Part shown: positions 1-11,058 of the stretch, in pieces | Numbering within the stretch: position 1 is the first letter of the stretch | Layout of the letters: each line of letters begins with the position of its first letter | From: Sisyra terminalis | Taxonomy: Eukaryota; Arthropoda; Insecta; Neuroptera; Sisyridae | Assembly (NCBI GenBank): GCA_958496175.1 | Contig: OY292279.1 | Span: 20,770,001-20,834,000, forward strand | Direction of reading: 5' to 3' | Length of the DNA: 64,000 nt | The notes under the pieces: generated by a model | The model's input: only the letters and a program-made list of their open reading frames with translations | Databases searched by the model: none | Told to the model about the DNA's origin: nothing | Program-made: the position numbers and the translations under genes

Positions 1-1330
1 AGGTATACTCAAGGAAGTATAATTGATATATTTAGTAACGATTTCCATAACGACAAAAACTGAAAGTATTATTCGTTTACATTGGACTTTCCTACTTACG
101 TTTTCAGCAAATTTGAACCGAGAAAAACTGACAATAATAATTTTGTTTCTAATTATAACTTTTCATTTGGATATTCATTGAACTCTAATTGAGAATCGTT
201 TTTTGGCATGTCTTACTGGAATTCAATGGAACTCTTCTATAATTAGATAATTCCAAGAAAATTTGTATTGCCATGAAGAGAAAATAATATTTTTTTTTTT
301 TTGGTTCAAGTTTTAAAAAAAAAATCTGATTATTTTTTTCGAATTTCACGTAGAAAGTAGTAAGTAGTTGTATAACTCGATTACTGCCTTAATATTGACG
401 TAAATTATGGTTTTTATACTACGGTTTGCAGTGATGGTTTCTCAAAATTTTACCATGGAGTAGGCATTTGCAGTGAATATTTTCAAACATTTTTTTTGAA
501 TAACTATTACCATGGAATTATTACGTAGCAAAATAGTAATGCACTTGATGATGAATATTAAGCTATAAGAAAAATCATTTTCAATTTAAAGATTTGCGCC
601 ATAAATGACGAAACACGATAAACATATAATACAACAGTTACAAACCGCAAGAGTAGTAGAAAGTCACCGATAATCATAAAAACCTAGGATTTTTTTTCTG
701 ATTAACAGGAGCATTTGCACGAACCACAAAATTTACATCAAAGGGTTTGCGTGAATCCCTGCAAACCTCCAGGGAAGCATCCCAGGCGGTTCAGATTTTC
801 ATGAAATATTAAAATAAGAATGGAAAATTTACTTCCCACTTATTTATTTTCAAATTGAAAATACTTGATTTATTTCCTTTTTATTTTGCCCAATATTTAC
901 ACAACCATTGTATACTGTAACGATTGATATAAAATTGTTTAAGTGCTTTTTATAGCTTTTGAAACACTAAATCAATTATATTCAGGTAATTGAAACGTTC
1001 AAACCAACAGTGGCAATATTGATTCAATAAATCATAACTGAACAAAGTCATTTCTTTCGAATATCTAATTGAGTTATTTTATTTTGTTGATCTGTCCTAA
1101 AAAAATGATTTTCAATAACGGTGAAATATATAAACTGTTAATTGAAACTTGAAGAATGTATGATATTAAAGTTTTTTTTTTTCACTTAAAAATAAATCTA
1201 ACAGAACAGTTTGTGTAACTATGATTAATGATTTTATTGACGATTGGTTCAATTATTGCGTCTCTACAATAGCTCATAAAAATAGAATTAAATAACTAAT
1301 CCAAGTGATAATTTAAGTTTTCTTTGGCTG
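1..1330. other. AT-rich sequence, nothing recognised
   Basis: No open reading frame above chance length, no TE protein signature and no inverted-repeat element was seen on either strand. It contains only homopolymer T and A runs, for example near 291-320. Confidence 0.6.
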
Positions 1331-1398
1331 TGGTTTTCAAACTTGAAGGCACGACCCCCTAGGGCGCCTTAGAGCTCCTACTGGGGAACCTTGAAAAC
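1331..1398. mobile_element. Possible remnant of a tiny hAT-like element
   Basis: The stretch opens with GTTTTCAAACTTGAAGG and closes with GGGGAACCTTGAAAAC, so its ends are short inverted repeats (GTTTTCAA on both strands). TTCTCAA/TTTTCAA-type ends with a GC-richer interior are typical of hAT non-autonomous elements. No 8-bp target duplication is visible, so this is a weak call. Confidence 0.3.
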
Positions 1399-1410
1399 AT
1401 TAATTTTTAT

Positions 1411-1440
1411 ATATATATATATATATATAGATAGATAGAC
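1411..1440. repeat. (TA)n then (GATA)n microsatellite
   Basis: About nine TA dinucleotides run directly into three TAGA tetranucleotide units. It is a simple sequence repeat next to the hAT-like remnant. Confidence 0.85.
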
Positions 1441-2843
1441 GAAGGATGCGAAATCGCAGTAAATATAGAGGATATTTATTTCAATCAAGTTTAAATTCTT
1501 TTGTCGAGTTTCTAAAGATAAATTTTGTCTTAATATTGTTTTAATAAAGTTCAATACCCGTATGTATTAGCTAATTTGGACTGCTTTAAATCGATTGTAA
1601 TTTTTTTTTTATTTAAATAAAAACAGCATTTTTTCCAAATTAATGATCTTGTTTTCAAATAACAGTTTACCACGTTCAATTTTCTTCCAATCTCTCCAAA
1701 TGCACTATGTAACCTTTTTAGTATGCAAACTGGCTTTTACGTCGGTTAAAGGGATATATCTGTGTTTTTCATCATAAGCTCGTACGTTAACTAAATATAT
1801 TGTAGAATACCAGCAGATGAAACTCTGGTCGGGAAAGGAGGACCGTGCAGTAGAAAAGTTACTTTCTACACTTTTGAATTCGGTTAACCACACAATGAAC
1901 TAATATGCATATTCTTCCATTTAAAATATATTTAACTAAAAGAATGAATCATTAACTGATCATATATAAATGGTTTTTTACCATTGTAATGAGAAACATC
2001 TTATCACTCGATGCAATAATGCGCATATTCGGTCATTTCTGTTTCTGGTGAAGTAAAACAAAGATTAAATAACAGTAAAGATCTCGTCACAGTCCCCTTA
2101 TCAGTATTCTATACCTTCTTATCTTAGGATTTACATTAATAAACATATCACACACATTATACTATACAAACATCAGCTTTAAAAATGGATCGATTTTGTT
2201 GTGGCTCGAATTAGGAAACCAAACATCATACCTACCATTGTATCGTCCTTGATAACCATCCCAAGTTCAAAGCTTACTTAATAGTTTTGGTACTGTCGAC
2301 TGGTTAGTTCCGAGAATTTATCCGATTTTCCAAGTAATGTTCGCTTACTACTTTAAACAAGGATTTGTATTTTATTGTCATAAGCATTTTATCAAAAAAA
2401 GGAAAAATTTTTGCGTTGATTGATGAAATAGTTGCGATTTTACGGTTATTTATATCGACAATTTCGTTAGGAGTTGTTTTTGGACAAAAAAACCACCATT
2501 TTATTTAATACGCATGCGTTTTTTAACACTAATTTATTTATTTTTACAATTATTTTAAATGGTTGTAACAGTTCAACTTATTCGTAACTGTTTCGTAATT
2601 GATATTATCAATTTTTTCGATAATGTTTTGGCGACGGTCGATCACCTTAGTTATAATCCGATTTGCTGCTCTCTGGAAGATTCGAGATTGTTCCAGACAC
2701 TTCTAGTGGCTTAAAATGTTTTCTTCCTTTCTCTCCCCCACTTTAGAATCTCATAGAAAGTGTTTTGGAACACTTTCCGTCTCACTTCAATTCAATTGTT
2801 GATTATTCCAAAGTTTTAACAATTTGAAATTTTTTAATGTTCT
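1441..2843. other. AT-rich sequence, nothing recognised
   Basis: The longest frame (minus strand, 1705-1893, 62 codons) has no recognisable motif and is within chance length for DNA this rich in A and T. No repeat element was identified. Confidence 0.55.
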
Positions 2844-3053
2844 AAGACGCAAAGTTTACGCATCAAAAATACTTAAACTAGCTAATAGGAGATAATCGGA
2901 TAAAAAACTTTTCACTCTTAAAATAAAGTCAATGGAGCTGTTTTGTTTAAGACGCAAAGTTTTTGCTTCAAAAATACTTTACTAGGGTATAGGAGATAAC
3001 TGGATAAAAAACTATTCAGTTTTAAAATAAAGTCAATGGAGCTTTTTTGTTTA
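2844..3053. repeat. 105-bp tandem duplication
   Basis: Two adjacent units start at 2844 and 2949, both with AAGACGCAAAGTTT. Both contain TAGGAGATAA followed by GGATAAAAAACT, and both end with AATAAAGTCAATGGAGCT then TTTTGTTT. They differ at scattered positions (for example ACGCATC against TTGCTTC), so the duplication is not recent. No coding content. Confidence 0.85.
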
Positions 3054-4131
3054 ATCTTACATCTTCTTTTACGATATCATACACGATTATACAAACCAGA
3101 TTATCTTTTTAAGCCAAGTATTACGTATGGGATATCTCTCTTTAGTTTATAAATATCCTGCTGTAACATGGTATATTAGTAACTTTATTAAAGATAATCC
3201 TAAACTATCGCAACTACCACAAAAAATGGTTTTGCAAAAATATTAAATATTGTAAAAATGCTTTCTTTATGGTAAATTAATTGTGATAAACGATTTAAAT
3301 ATTTATATGCCGCGACGAATGAAAGATGGCAACGCAGTGCAATTAAATGCGATCATAGTTTGAAATTTCCAAGATAAATATAATTCTTTCAGAATTTATG
3401 AACCTGTGAACTGAAAATAACGACTCATATATAGCTAAAAGTACATGACCATCATAATAGAAAAGACATAATTTGTAACATTTGATTTATACACAATAGA
3501 CGACAGTGGCCGTAGATGAAAATTTAATTTAAAACTTTGTTTTGAATTCTTCGCTCAAACTTCTCCATCTAATTGTAAAACAAAAATTTATAGCAACACA
3601 AGTATTGTACAAATTTCTCGAAAGTTTGCGAAACTTTTGGCGATTCGTTTACTTGCTTTTATTACTATTTAATTGTCGTACATATGTCTTTTCTCTCATT
3701 TTTCCCCGAGCAAAATACAATTATGATTTATTTGTGTAGGGAAAATGTTTCTCTCATAGTTTTAAAGTCCAATCACAAAAATATACAACTGAAAGTTTGG
3801 ATATATTTTAATTGCTTTAACAAATTCAATGTATTAAAAATAGAAAAAAAAAATGCCAACTAAGCATAGTTTAAAACAATATAACTATAGTTACATTGAT
3901 TCTCTATCTTCTTCAACTGCTGCAATTGAAAAATTGTATATAATTATATTGATGCTTATTTGGAATAGTTATTACAGTTTTTGTACTAGTTGTATCGACT
4001 TTTTTAACTTCAAGGAAACTAAAAAAATATTAACTTTTTATCAAAAAATTCAAGAGTCTTGTAGCAAAATAACATTTCGATGTTTCATGGATTTACGCTG
4101 GTGACTTACTATATATACTGTATACACCATA
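3054..4131. other. AT-rich sequence, nothing recognised
   Basis: Two short plus-strand frames (3542-3739 and 3853-4104) lack any family signature and have the composition expected of translated AT-rich noncoding DNA. No repeat element was recognised. Confidence 0.5.
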
Positions 4132-5067
4132 TACCAATTAGCCAACAAAATTTTACATTTTGAATTTTCTGAAATTTTCTTTTGCGAATCGATAAAAAAT
4201 CATTAGGAGAGATTTGGAAAATATTAAAAGAATCCGTTTTGTTTACAAAAAAAATAGTTTAGAAGTTATTATTTAATTACAAAAAACTAATTATTTAGTC
4301 ATTGATATAGAAAAATGATAAAAAAAGGGTTTTTAGCAACATTTAAAGCAAAAATGCAGAAAAATTAAGAAAATATAGTATAATAAGAAAAATATAAGAA
4401 AAATTAGTGATTGATTAAGTGAATCTTCCCTCCTTCAACTCAAAAGTTGGAGAAAAGATGTTATTAATGACTTTCTTTTTCCAATAAAATTTGAACAACA
4501 TTGAATACACTATTCAAAGAAATATTTTCATCGTTTGCGAAAATCAACTATTCCCAAAAAAATTTTTTGAAATTTAGAGCTTTGGAACAAAACGTTACGA
4601 GTTTTGGAGAATTTAAAATTTCATTGTGGGAAAAGTAGATTTTCACAAACGATGTTAATATTTGAGTAAAATGAGTGGTTAATGTTGTCTCATTTTTTTT
4701 TTATGTTTCGGAAATTTTTTGAGAATACATATTGAGGAAAAATAAATTTATAAATATCATTTCTTCGCCAATTATATGGTTAGGTGAGTGGTTGTGTAAA
4801 TTTTTAATTTTAAGGTTTATTCTTGAACAATATTTTTATAAAATTTTCCTATAGTTTTGTTTTTATATGTCGTTTAAAACCTTATTTTTTACATTTTCTA
4901 TATCAATGACTTAATTATTTATAGTTTGTAATTTATGAATTACAAATAAATTATTTTGTCACAAATAAAACGGATTCTTTTACATATCTCTACCTACCAT
5001 TTTTCATTGATTGGCAGAAGAAAATTTCAGAAAATTCAAACTTTAAAATTTTGATAGTCTATCGGTA
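4132..5067. mobile_element. Non-autonomous DNA element with ~230-bp terminal inverted repeats
   Basis: The left arm (4132 to about 4360) reappears inverted at about 4835-5067. Matching blocks include TTTGAATTTTCTGAAATTTT, AAAAGAATCCGTTTT and AGTCATTGATATAGAAAA. The ends begin TACCAATTAGCC on the left and, read inward on the other strand, TACCGATAGAC on the right. A TA dinucleotide at both edges would fit a TA target duplication, but that is weak in this base composition. There is no transposase frame inside. A truncated copy lies at 43775-44420, so this is a dispersed family rather than a chance palindrome. Confidence 0.75.
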
Positions 5068-5316
5068 TTAGGTAAAAAATTTCCAATTTTTCTTTGTTAT
5101 TAAAAACCATTATCAGTAGTAACTTGCAAATTTGCGCCATTTGATAGTAAAATTATAAAATACAGACATCAAATCACAATAATTTTGGCTAATTAGAGAA
5201 GCCTCAAATCAACCAATTTCATTTTTCCATTTGAAATGTACATTGGAAAATTTGAAGCAAAAGCAATTATGTTGAATAAAATTATGAAATCAAAATATAT
5301 AATAATCCTTATACCT
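5068..5316. other. Short AT-rich spacer
   Basis: Spacer between two inverted-repeat elements. Nothing recognised. Confidence 0.5.
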
Positions 5317-5620
5317 AAATGAAAAAGACAACTCAGGTTATTTATGTTCGTTTTTATTTAATGATTTATAGTTTTCGCATTAGCTACGTTTCGTGACGTA
5401 TCGTAACTTCATCAGGCTTCTTGAATCACAAAAAACATTTCAGTTTCAGTTCAAACTCAATAAAATAAATAAAATAATAATAAAAAAAAAATATTTTTAT
5501 CAAACAGCCTGGTGGAGTTACGATACGTAACGAAACGTAGCTTATTTGAAAAAAAAAAACAACAAATAAAAACGATCCTAAATAACTTAAAAAATCTTAA
5601 ATAAGTTGTCTTTTTCATTT
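5317..5620. mobile_element. 304-bp fold-back (MITE-like) element
   Basis: Long inverted arms face each other. The left begins AAATGAAAAAGACAACT and the right, on the opposite strand, begins the same way. The inner part of each arm carries AGCTACGTTTCG, then CGTATCGTAACT, then CATCAGGCT or its variant CACCAGGCT. The arms are about 110-120 bp around an A/T-rich centre. No coding potential. The inner ACGTTTCG...TCAGG wording recurs in the unrelated-looking element at 20745-21286. Confidence 0.75.
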
Positions 5621-7714
5621 AATAAAAGCTGAAATCTGAGATTTATCATCAATCCAAAAAATACTTCATAAGAAATAGATTAGACTACAGCCCACAATCC
5701 CTCTACCAAAGCATAATTAGAATTTGAAGACCGTCCTGCAATTATTACAGTTTAATCTTCTTTATTTACAAAACAAAAAAATTAATAAACCTAAATTAAA
5801 TCTATTCAATTGAGTTAAATAAGGAAAAATTATTCAAATTAATAAAGGCATCAAAAGGCAAATTAATTAAAAATAATATAATAATAGGAGATACAAAATA
5901 TCTAAAAAAATTAGAATTAATAAAAATATAAAAAAGTCGGGAAAGTTCAAGACTTGTGTATAAGTTATAACATTTATATCTAAATGATTTCATTGAAACC
6001 AGAACCTCGTAATTAGTGGATATTGGAATATTTCTTTAGGTTGTACCTAATACAATTCAAACCTAATAAGGGTTAAAACCTTATCAATTTCAGGAAAAGT
6101 ATTCATTTTTTAAAAATATCAATAAAATCGTTCGCAAAATCTTCAATCAAAAAATACGGCTTGAAAATAAGTAAGCGAAATGATTGAAAAAAATTTATAC
6201 AATAATTATTTAAATCATACACAAGAATTGTTCACTATTTTTATAGTATGCTTTTTGTTTACAAATTTCAGCTCATCAATTGTTAGATATAAAAATTTAA
6301 GCATTTATGCGTAATTCAAAAAGCGCCAGCCATACAATAGATAAAGTGGTATTGTGCAGACGTCCACAATGCAAAATATCTCGGAAAAACACATATATAC
6401 ATAACATGTAATTATCTTCAATTCGCAGTAAATAAGTTAATTAATCATATTTGTCAATAAATTTTTATTTCAATACGTTCAATATACCGTAAATTTTGGG
6501 ATTTCAAAATGTGAAATTATGAGATTTGGTGAAATGTTATCTCTCTTGCATATCGCCATACCCAAAATTATATTTTTAATTAATCAACCAATAAACCATA
6601 AAACCATACAATTTTGTCAATTTTTTACAATTCGCTGAGCTAACAAAAAAAGTCTGAAGCGAAATTTTAGGTTTGAGAAAAATACTGAAATTTTTTAGTC
6701 ATTTTTTTCGATTAAATTTTTGCTTGCTGTGTGAATTTGATACCAAAGTTTGATGAATAGCTGCAGCTTTTTTTTCCCAAATAACTAGAAATATATTTTA
6801 CGACAAATTTCACCAATCTCTTTATAAGATCATATGCTGGTCATAATATCAAATTTTATTTAAGTCTTGGTTTTCCGTAACTTAGGTACAATTGAACTTC
6901 TAAAGGCTATTTAGCGAGAGGTCTCATACTCCATGCAGTCCGCTTAGCATATGTACCATAAGTTATGAAATGAAAATTTTCATTAAAAAGAAAATAAACA
7001 CAAGAGAAATATTTTTTCACCAATGAGGAAGGAACCATCCTTAAGAAAATAATATATGTACATTAGCCACCAAAAGAAGAAATTTATTTATAGCGACCTT
7101 CAATCAATGCTATATGAATTAAAACATGTGCCAACAATGCAATTTATTTATGTTCTTTGCTAGTTTTTTATTTTCTCGGTCTTTGAAATCATTATCTGAA
7201 CCCTGGATGAGAAACTAACATTAAAATTGATTAGGTAAATTTAAAATGGACACATTTCTGAATTTTGAAAGTTTTCAGAATTTCAAGATATGAGAAAAAA
7301 AAATCCAATTATTAGCCAAAATATGCCAGATATCTTCGATTCGAAATTGCATTTTGAATTAATTTGAGACTTTAATACCTGAGGATAGAAGCACCAATAG
7401 CACCGATAATCTAAATACTTGAATTAAATCAAAATTGGTAAAAAGAACGAAAAAAATATAGATCCATGAACCACTGGAAGTTCAGGAGCCCTGCCATAGT
7501 AAAATATAAAAAAATATAATTATTCATTGTTTTAATATTGATTTTGCTTGTATTATATATAAAAAAAATGTTTATAAGTGTTTATTTGGACATAACTTTG
7601 CGTTATTAGCACAAATATTCAATTAAAAATTGAATTTTATATGCCAGTACTCTTAACAATATCCTTCTTTCAAAAATACTAATCGAATCTTTCTATAGTC
7701 TTAGCTCTAAATCT
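5621..7714. other. AT-rich sequence, nothing recognised
   Basis: About 2.1 kb with no transposon protein signature, no long frame and no inverted-repeat element found. The minus-strand frame at 5802-5993 is A/T-driven and unlikely to be real. Confidence 0.5.
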
Positions 7715-8620
7715 TATATATAAATTGACTATCTTGCCGTCCGTGCGTGCAGAATATACGCATGCGCTCTGTTATCCCCACTTACGCATTCAAAACGTTG
7801 GTACGGGTAAAACGGACTTTGTTATTAAATTTGAAATTTTGATTGTTTATTAAACGTTATCCCTTGCAAACTTTGTAACCATTTTTCACTCTTTTAGGGG
7901 AGAAATTTTCAAAAACTCTTTCTAATTATATATCTGGATCGTATAAGGAAAACACTTTCCAAATTTCATCGACACAAATGTGCACTTATATTTGAAAATA
8001 CAATGTAAAACGAAAAAAAAAATGACCTTCTTTATGTTAGTTAACATGACTAAAAAGCTATTCGATTTCGCATATTTGGACGTTGTACATACAAAATTGT
8101 TGGAAATAGGTGGAAAGCGTGGAAGTTAATTTGAATATTTTATTTCTTTTCAATAACAATAATTGGTTTTCAAATTATTTTAAATACTGAAGAAAAGTTA
8201 ATATGAAAGATTTTATATTTAAATTGACAGTGAAATATATGGCGAAAAATTGCTATCTTAATGCTTTTCAGCCGAATATATAATTACTCCAGATCACAAC
8301 CATTGGTTCATAAAATAAAATAGATTTTAAAACATTTGATTGTTTAAAATCGCCTATTTGGTTTAAGTACTACATAAGTATTATACTTTCATTCTAATTC
8401 AGTGAAATGACGTTATTTAAAACATTTTTATTAGAATGATATAAAAAAACACTTATATTTTATTTCTTAATATAATTTTAGATAAACTTTTTTCTATATT
8501 AACAACACTTTGATTATTTAATTTAAAATTTCGATTGTTGATTAACTCTACATTATCTCATATTAAACATTTTATTGAGATAAAACCTATAGTTGCGAAT
8601 GCAACGGGCAACTACTAGTT
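7715..8620 (-). repeat. Dispersed repeat copy 1 with terminal TAGTTGCCCG motif
   Basis: The region 7823-8560 matches 47087-47800 in the same direction over about 700 bp. Shared blocks include TTTCATCGACACAAAT, CGAAAAAAAAAAT, GGACGTTGTACATACAAAAT and GGAAAGCGTGGAAG or close variants. On the minus strand the right end reads ACTAGTAGTTGCCCGTTGC, a wording that recurs at the ends of many insect interspersed repeats. The left end reads, on the minus strand, TCAATTTATATATAAG. The block starting near 7828 is partly repeated at about 8524, so the element has an internal ~690-bp periodicity. No intact frame. I cannot assign a class with confidence. Confidence 0.6.
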
Positions 8621-9499
8621 CGTTAAAAATTTAACAAGAATACGAAATTTTTTCAATGGTGAAAATATAAAATTTAGTTACGTCATTTACATCTGACCTT
8701 ATATCTTTTATATTTCAATATAATGTGAGTGAATTTATGTATATTAACCTAAAACATTAGTTTTAAGTTGATAATTATTATCAGTTCAAAGTTTGTGAAG
8801 ATCTCCTAAGAGTTCAAGTTTGATAATATTTGAACTTCTGCCAAAACCATTTCTAAAACTAGTACCATAGTACAAAGCTAATCAAGATGATTGCAAAGAA
8901 ACTGTTAACATCAGAAAGACAAATTTTATAAGTTCAATTGGCAAAACTGAGTTTTTGAATTAACAAATATTAAAATGAAAAATTATCAAATCTATTCAAT
9001 TGATATTTTTTTGAGGTATATTTTTTACTGATTTTTGCATGAAAACTACAAATTTAAATAAAATGAAAACAAAATAAGAGAAATTTTAGGTAACTGAGAA
9101 TTAAAAATATAAGCCAGAATATTTCTATAAAAAAATATTTCTAGAAATATTTTGAATTTAGAATAAAATTATTTAATAAAATAAAATGTTTATTTTGAGT
9201 AAAAGTTAAATTTTCTCACACCTCAGATCAATTCCTTCCTTAAATTTTCATACGAGGCAACAATTATTAATACAAAATAACTAAAATAATACTGCCTAAA
9301 CAATAATACAGGCGTAACAAGTATCATTTCAAATGAATGAATTAACCTGAATTACACCAAAGTAGCAACAATGGATAACTGGGTATATATAACATTCATT
9401 TGGATATGTAGTAGACGAGCACTAACATTGTAAACAGAGACAAAATTTACATATTTTTTCATAAATTTGCATCTTTCATTTATCATTTTTACGGTTGCG
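8621..9499. other. AT-rich sequence, nothing recognised
   Basis: No frame, inverted repeat or TE protein signature found. Confidence 0.5.
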
Positions 9500-10250
9500 T
9501 TAACCCATACAATAATAGAACCCTTTTATGGGTACTCTCGTATCTGTCTGTCCGTCCGTCACATCTGATTTTCTCTGAGTCTACTTGAAGAAAACATCTT
9601 CAAAATTCCTTTAGATTCCATAAATAAGATATAAAAGTACAAAAAACTTTTTGACCTAGTGTAAAAATTTAAATTTAAATTTCCATATTATTTCTAAAAC
9701 TTAGATCGTAAGTTAACTGTTTTATCAATTCAAATGTAAACTTTTTTTATAACTATTTAAAAAACAACATTTAGATTGAGCTGCTTAAAACTGTTACCTA
9801 AATTCTTCGTAACTATTTCACCTCTTCCTCATCTGCGGATACATAAATTTAAATTGCTGGTACTCTCTCAAAAAACCAAAAGTTTACAAAATATAGCAAA
9901 ATTAATCAAAATTAAATCTTGGCACAATTTTTTATTATCTTTATTTTTATAAAATTATTCTGTACGTGTGCATGTCTCTGAATTTCTTTAAAACCGCTGG
10001 ACCGATTTTGATGATTTTTTGTACTTATTTGAGTAAGTCCTTAGGTTGTATGGGTTCAAAAATAAACACTGTAGGTGGCGCTACATTAAGGTTACATGAA
10101 TATGTTTTTTTTAAATTAAAGTAAGGAGCCGATAAATTTAGATTTCTGGTTGATAGATCTATAATCAAATGGCCTTTAGTGAAAAATTCAGAATAGTTCA
10201 AGCATTGGAATAATGTTTGTGCTGATATCTGATATCTGAGCAAAATGGTA
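9500..10250. repeat. LINE-tail-like interspersed repeat fragments
   Basis: At about 9520-9562 the minus strand reads GACGGACGGACAGACAGAT followed by a GGGTTCTATT block, a wording common at the 3' ends of RTE-type insect LINEs. At about 9985-10015 the plus strand reads GCTGGACCGATTTTGATG, the standard tail sentence of many insect interspersed repeats. It is followed by TGTATGGGTTC and GTAGGTGGCGCTAC near 10045-10085. The minus frame at 10025-10243 is a translation of this repeat, not a gene. Element class and boundaries are uncertain. Confidence 0.45.
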
Positions 10251-10714
10251 ATAAAATTCCAGATTTATTTTTTATATTTAATAGGTAAGGGATGTTTATA
10301 GATAGTAGCAAATGAGTAGAAAACACTTGAAAGATCAGAAACAGTAGCAAGAAACTACAAGTAAATCAAAATAACCAAAAGTTTTATGATTACCAAGCCA
10401 CAAAGCTGTATATGGTCACTATAGTACCAATCAATTGACAAAAGGAATATGTTTGAACTTTTATTCGACAATTTAATTCAAAAAAAAAATCAAAATATGT
10501 ACAATGATATTAAAAAGTATGCAAAAAAAAAAATAAACCGTTGAATCGAGCAATTCATGATATATAACACATCTAACAATGATCATAAGACTGGTTCACT
10601 CCAAATTATAGCACAGAAAACTTAAAAATTTTATCCAAAACATGATCGCCGAAAATAAAAACACCATTATGATAAATCAGAAAGGTTGGCCAATTTAACC
10701 ATATACTGGAACAA
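10251..10714. other. AT-rich sequence, nothing recognised
   Basis: No coding frame or repeat structure recognised. Confidence 0.5.
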
Positions 10715-10775
10715 TGTTTCACAAAGTGGGTTCCATGGTACTCTGAGGTACCATGAAAAAAAATTCTGAAGTTAT
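10715..10775. mobile_element. Possible hAT-type terminus
   Basis: The sequence GTTTCACAAAGTGGGTTCCA followed by TGGTACTCTGAGGTACCATG resembles the GC-richer, semi-palindromic ends of hAT non-autonomous elements. No matching second end or 8-bp duplication was found. It lies just downstream (in minus-strand terms) of the DDE transposase remnant, but it is not obviously part of it. Confidence 0.3.
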
Positions 10776-10854
10776 TATTTTTCTACTATTTATAAAAGCT
10801 TTAGATATGACAGAGATGCCCTTTGTGGACCTTAAATCAAATGGCCTTTAAAAC

Positions 10855-11058
10855 TTCCATTGTGTCTTTAGCTGTATGGCAGGTAGCAGCATCTTGTTGA
10901 AACCACATTTCTGGTCTATGTATCACTGCAGGTCTCTCAAAATTCTGAAGCATGGCCCTATTTTGTTCTCCAGTAATGGTCTTTGTATTTAGTTGTCATT
11001 TTTCGGTCAATCATGTCTCATATTGTTACACCGCACCAAATCGTACATTCAACAAAAT
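10855..11058 (-). pseudogene. DDE_3-type (Tc1/mariner superfamily) transposase fragment
   Basis: Reading the minus strand, an IWCGV motif at about 11030-11045 is followed, after a frame change, by TITGEQNRAMLQNFE at about 10940-10985. Next comes WFQQDAATCHTAKDTM at about 10865-10915. The last block carries the second catalytic Asp of the DDE triad in its usual context (QQDGAxxHT in relatives). These are the middle segments of a transposase found in many insect genomes. The first catalytic Asp region, the third acidic residue and both termini are absent, and stop codons and frameshifts interrupt the frame. The plus-strand frame over 10952-11185 is a shadow of this remnant. Confidence rests on motif order and spacing only. 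Confidence 0.7.

Noticed and set aside
3853..4104. 83-codon plus-strand frame
   Set aside because: No motif, and an A/T-driven composition; expected by chance.
10025..10243. 72-codon minus-strand frame
   Set aside because: It translates a repeat tail (reading NVAPPTVFIFEP), not a conserved protein.
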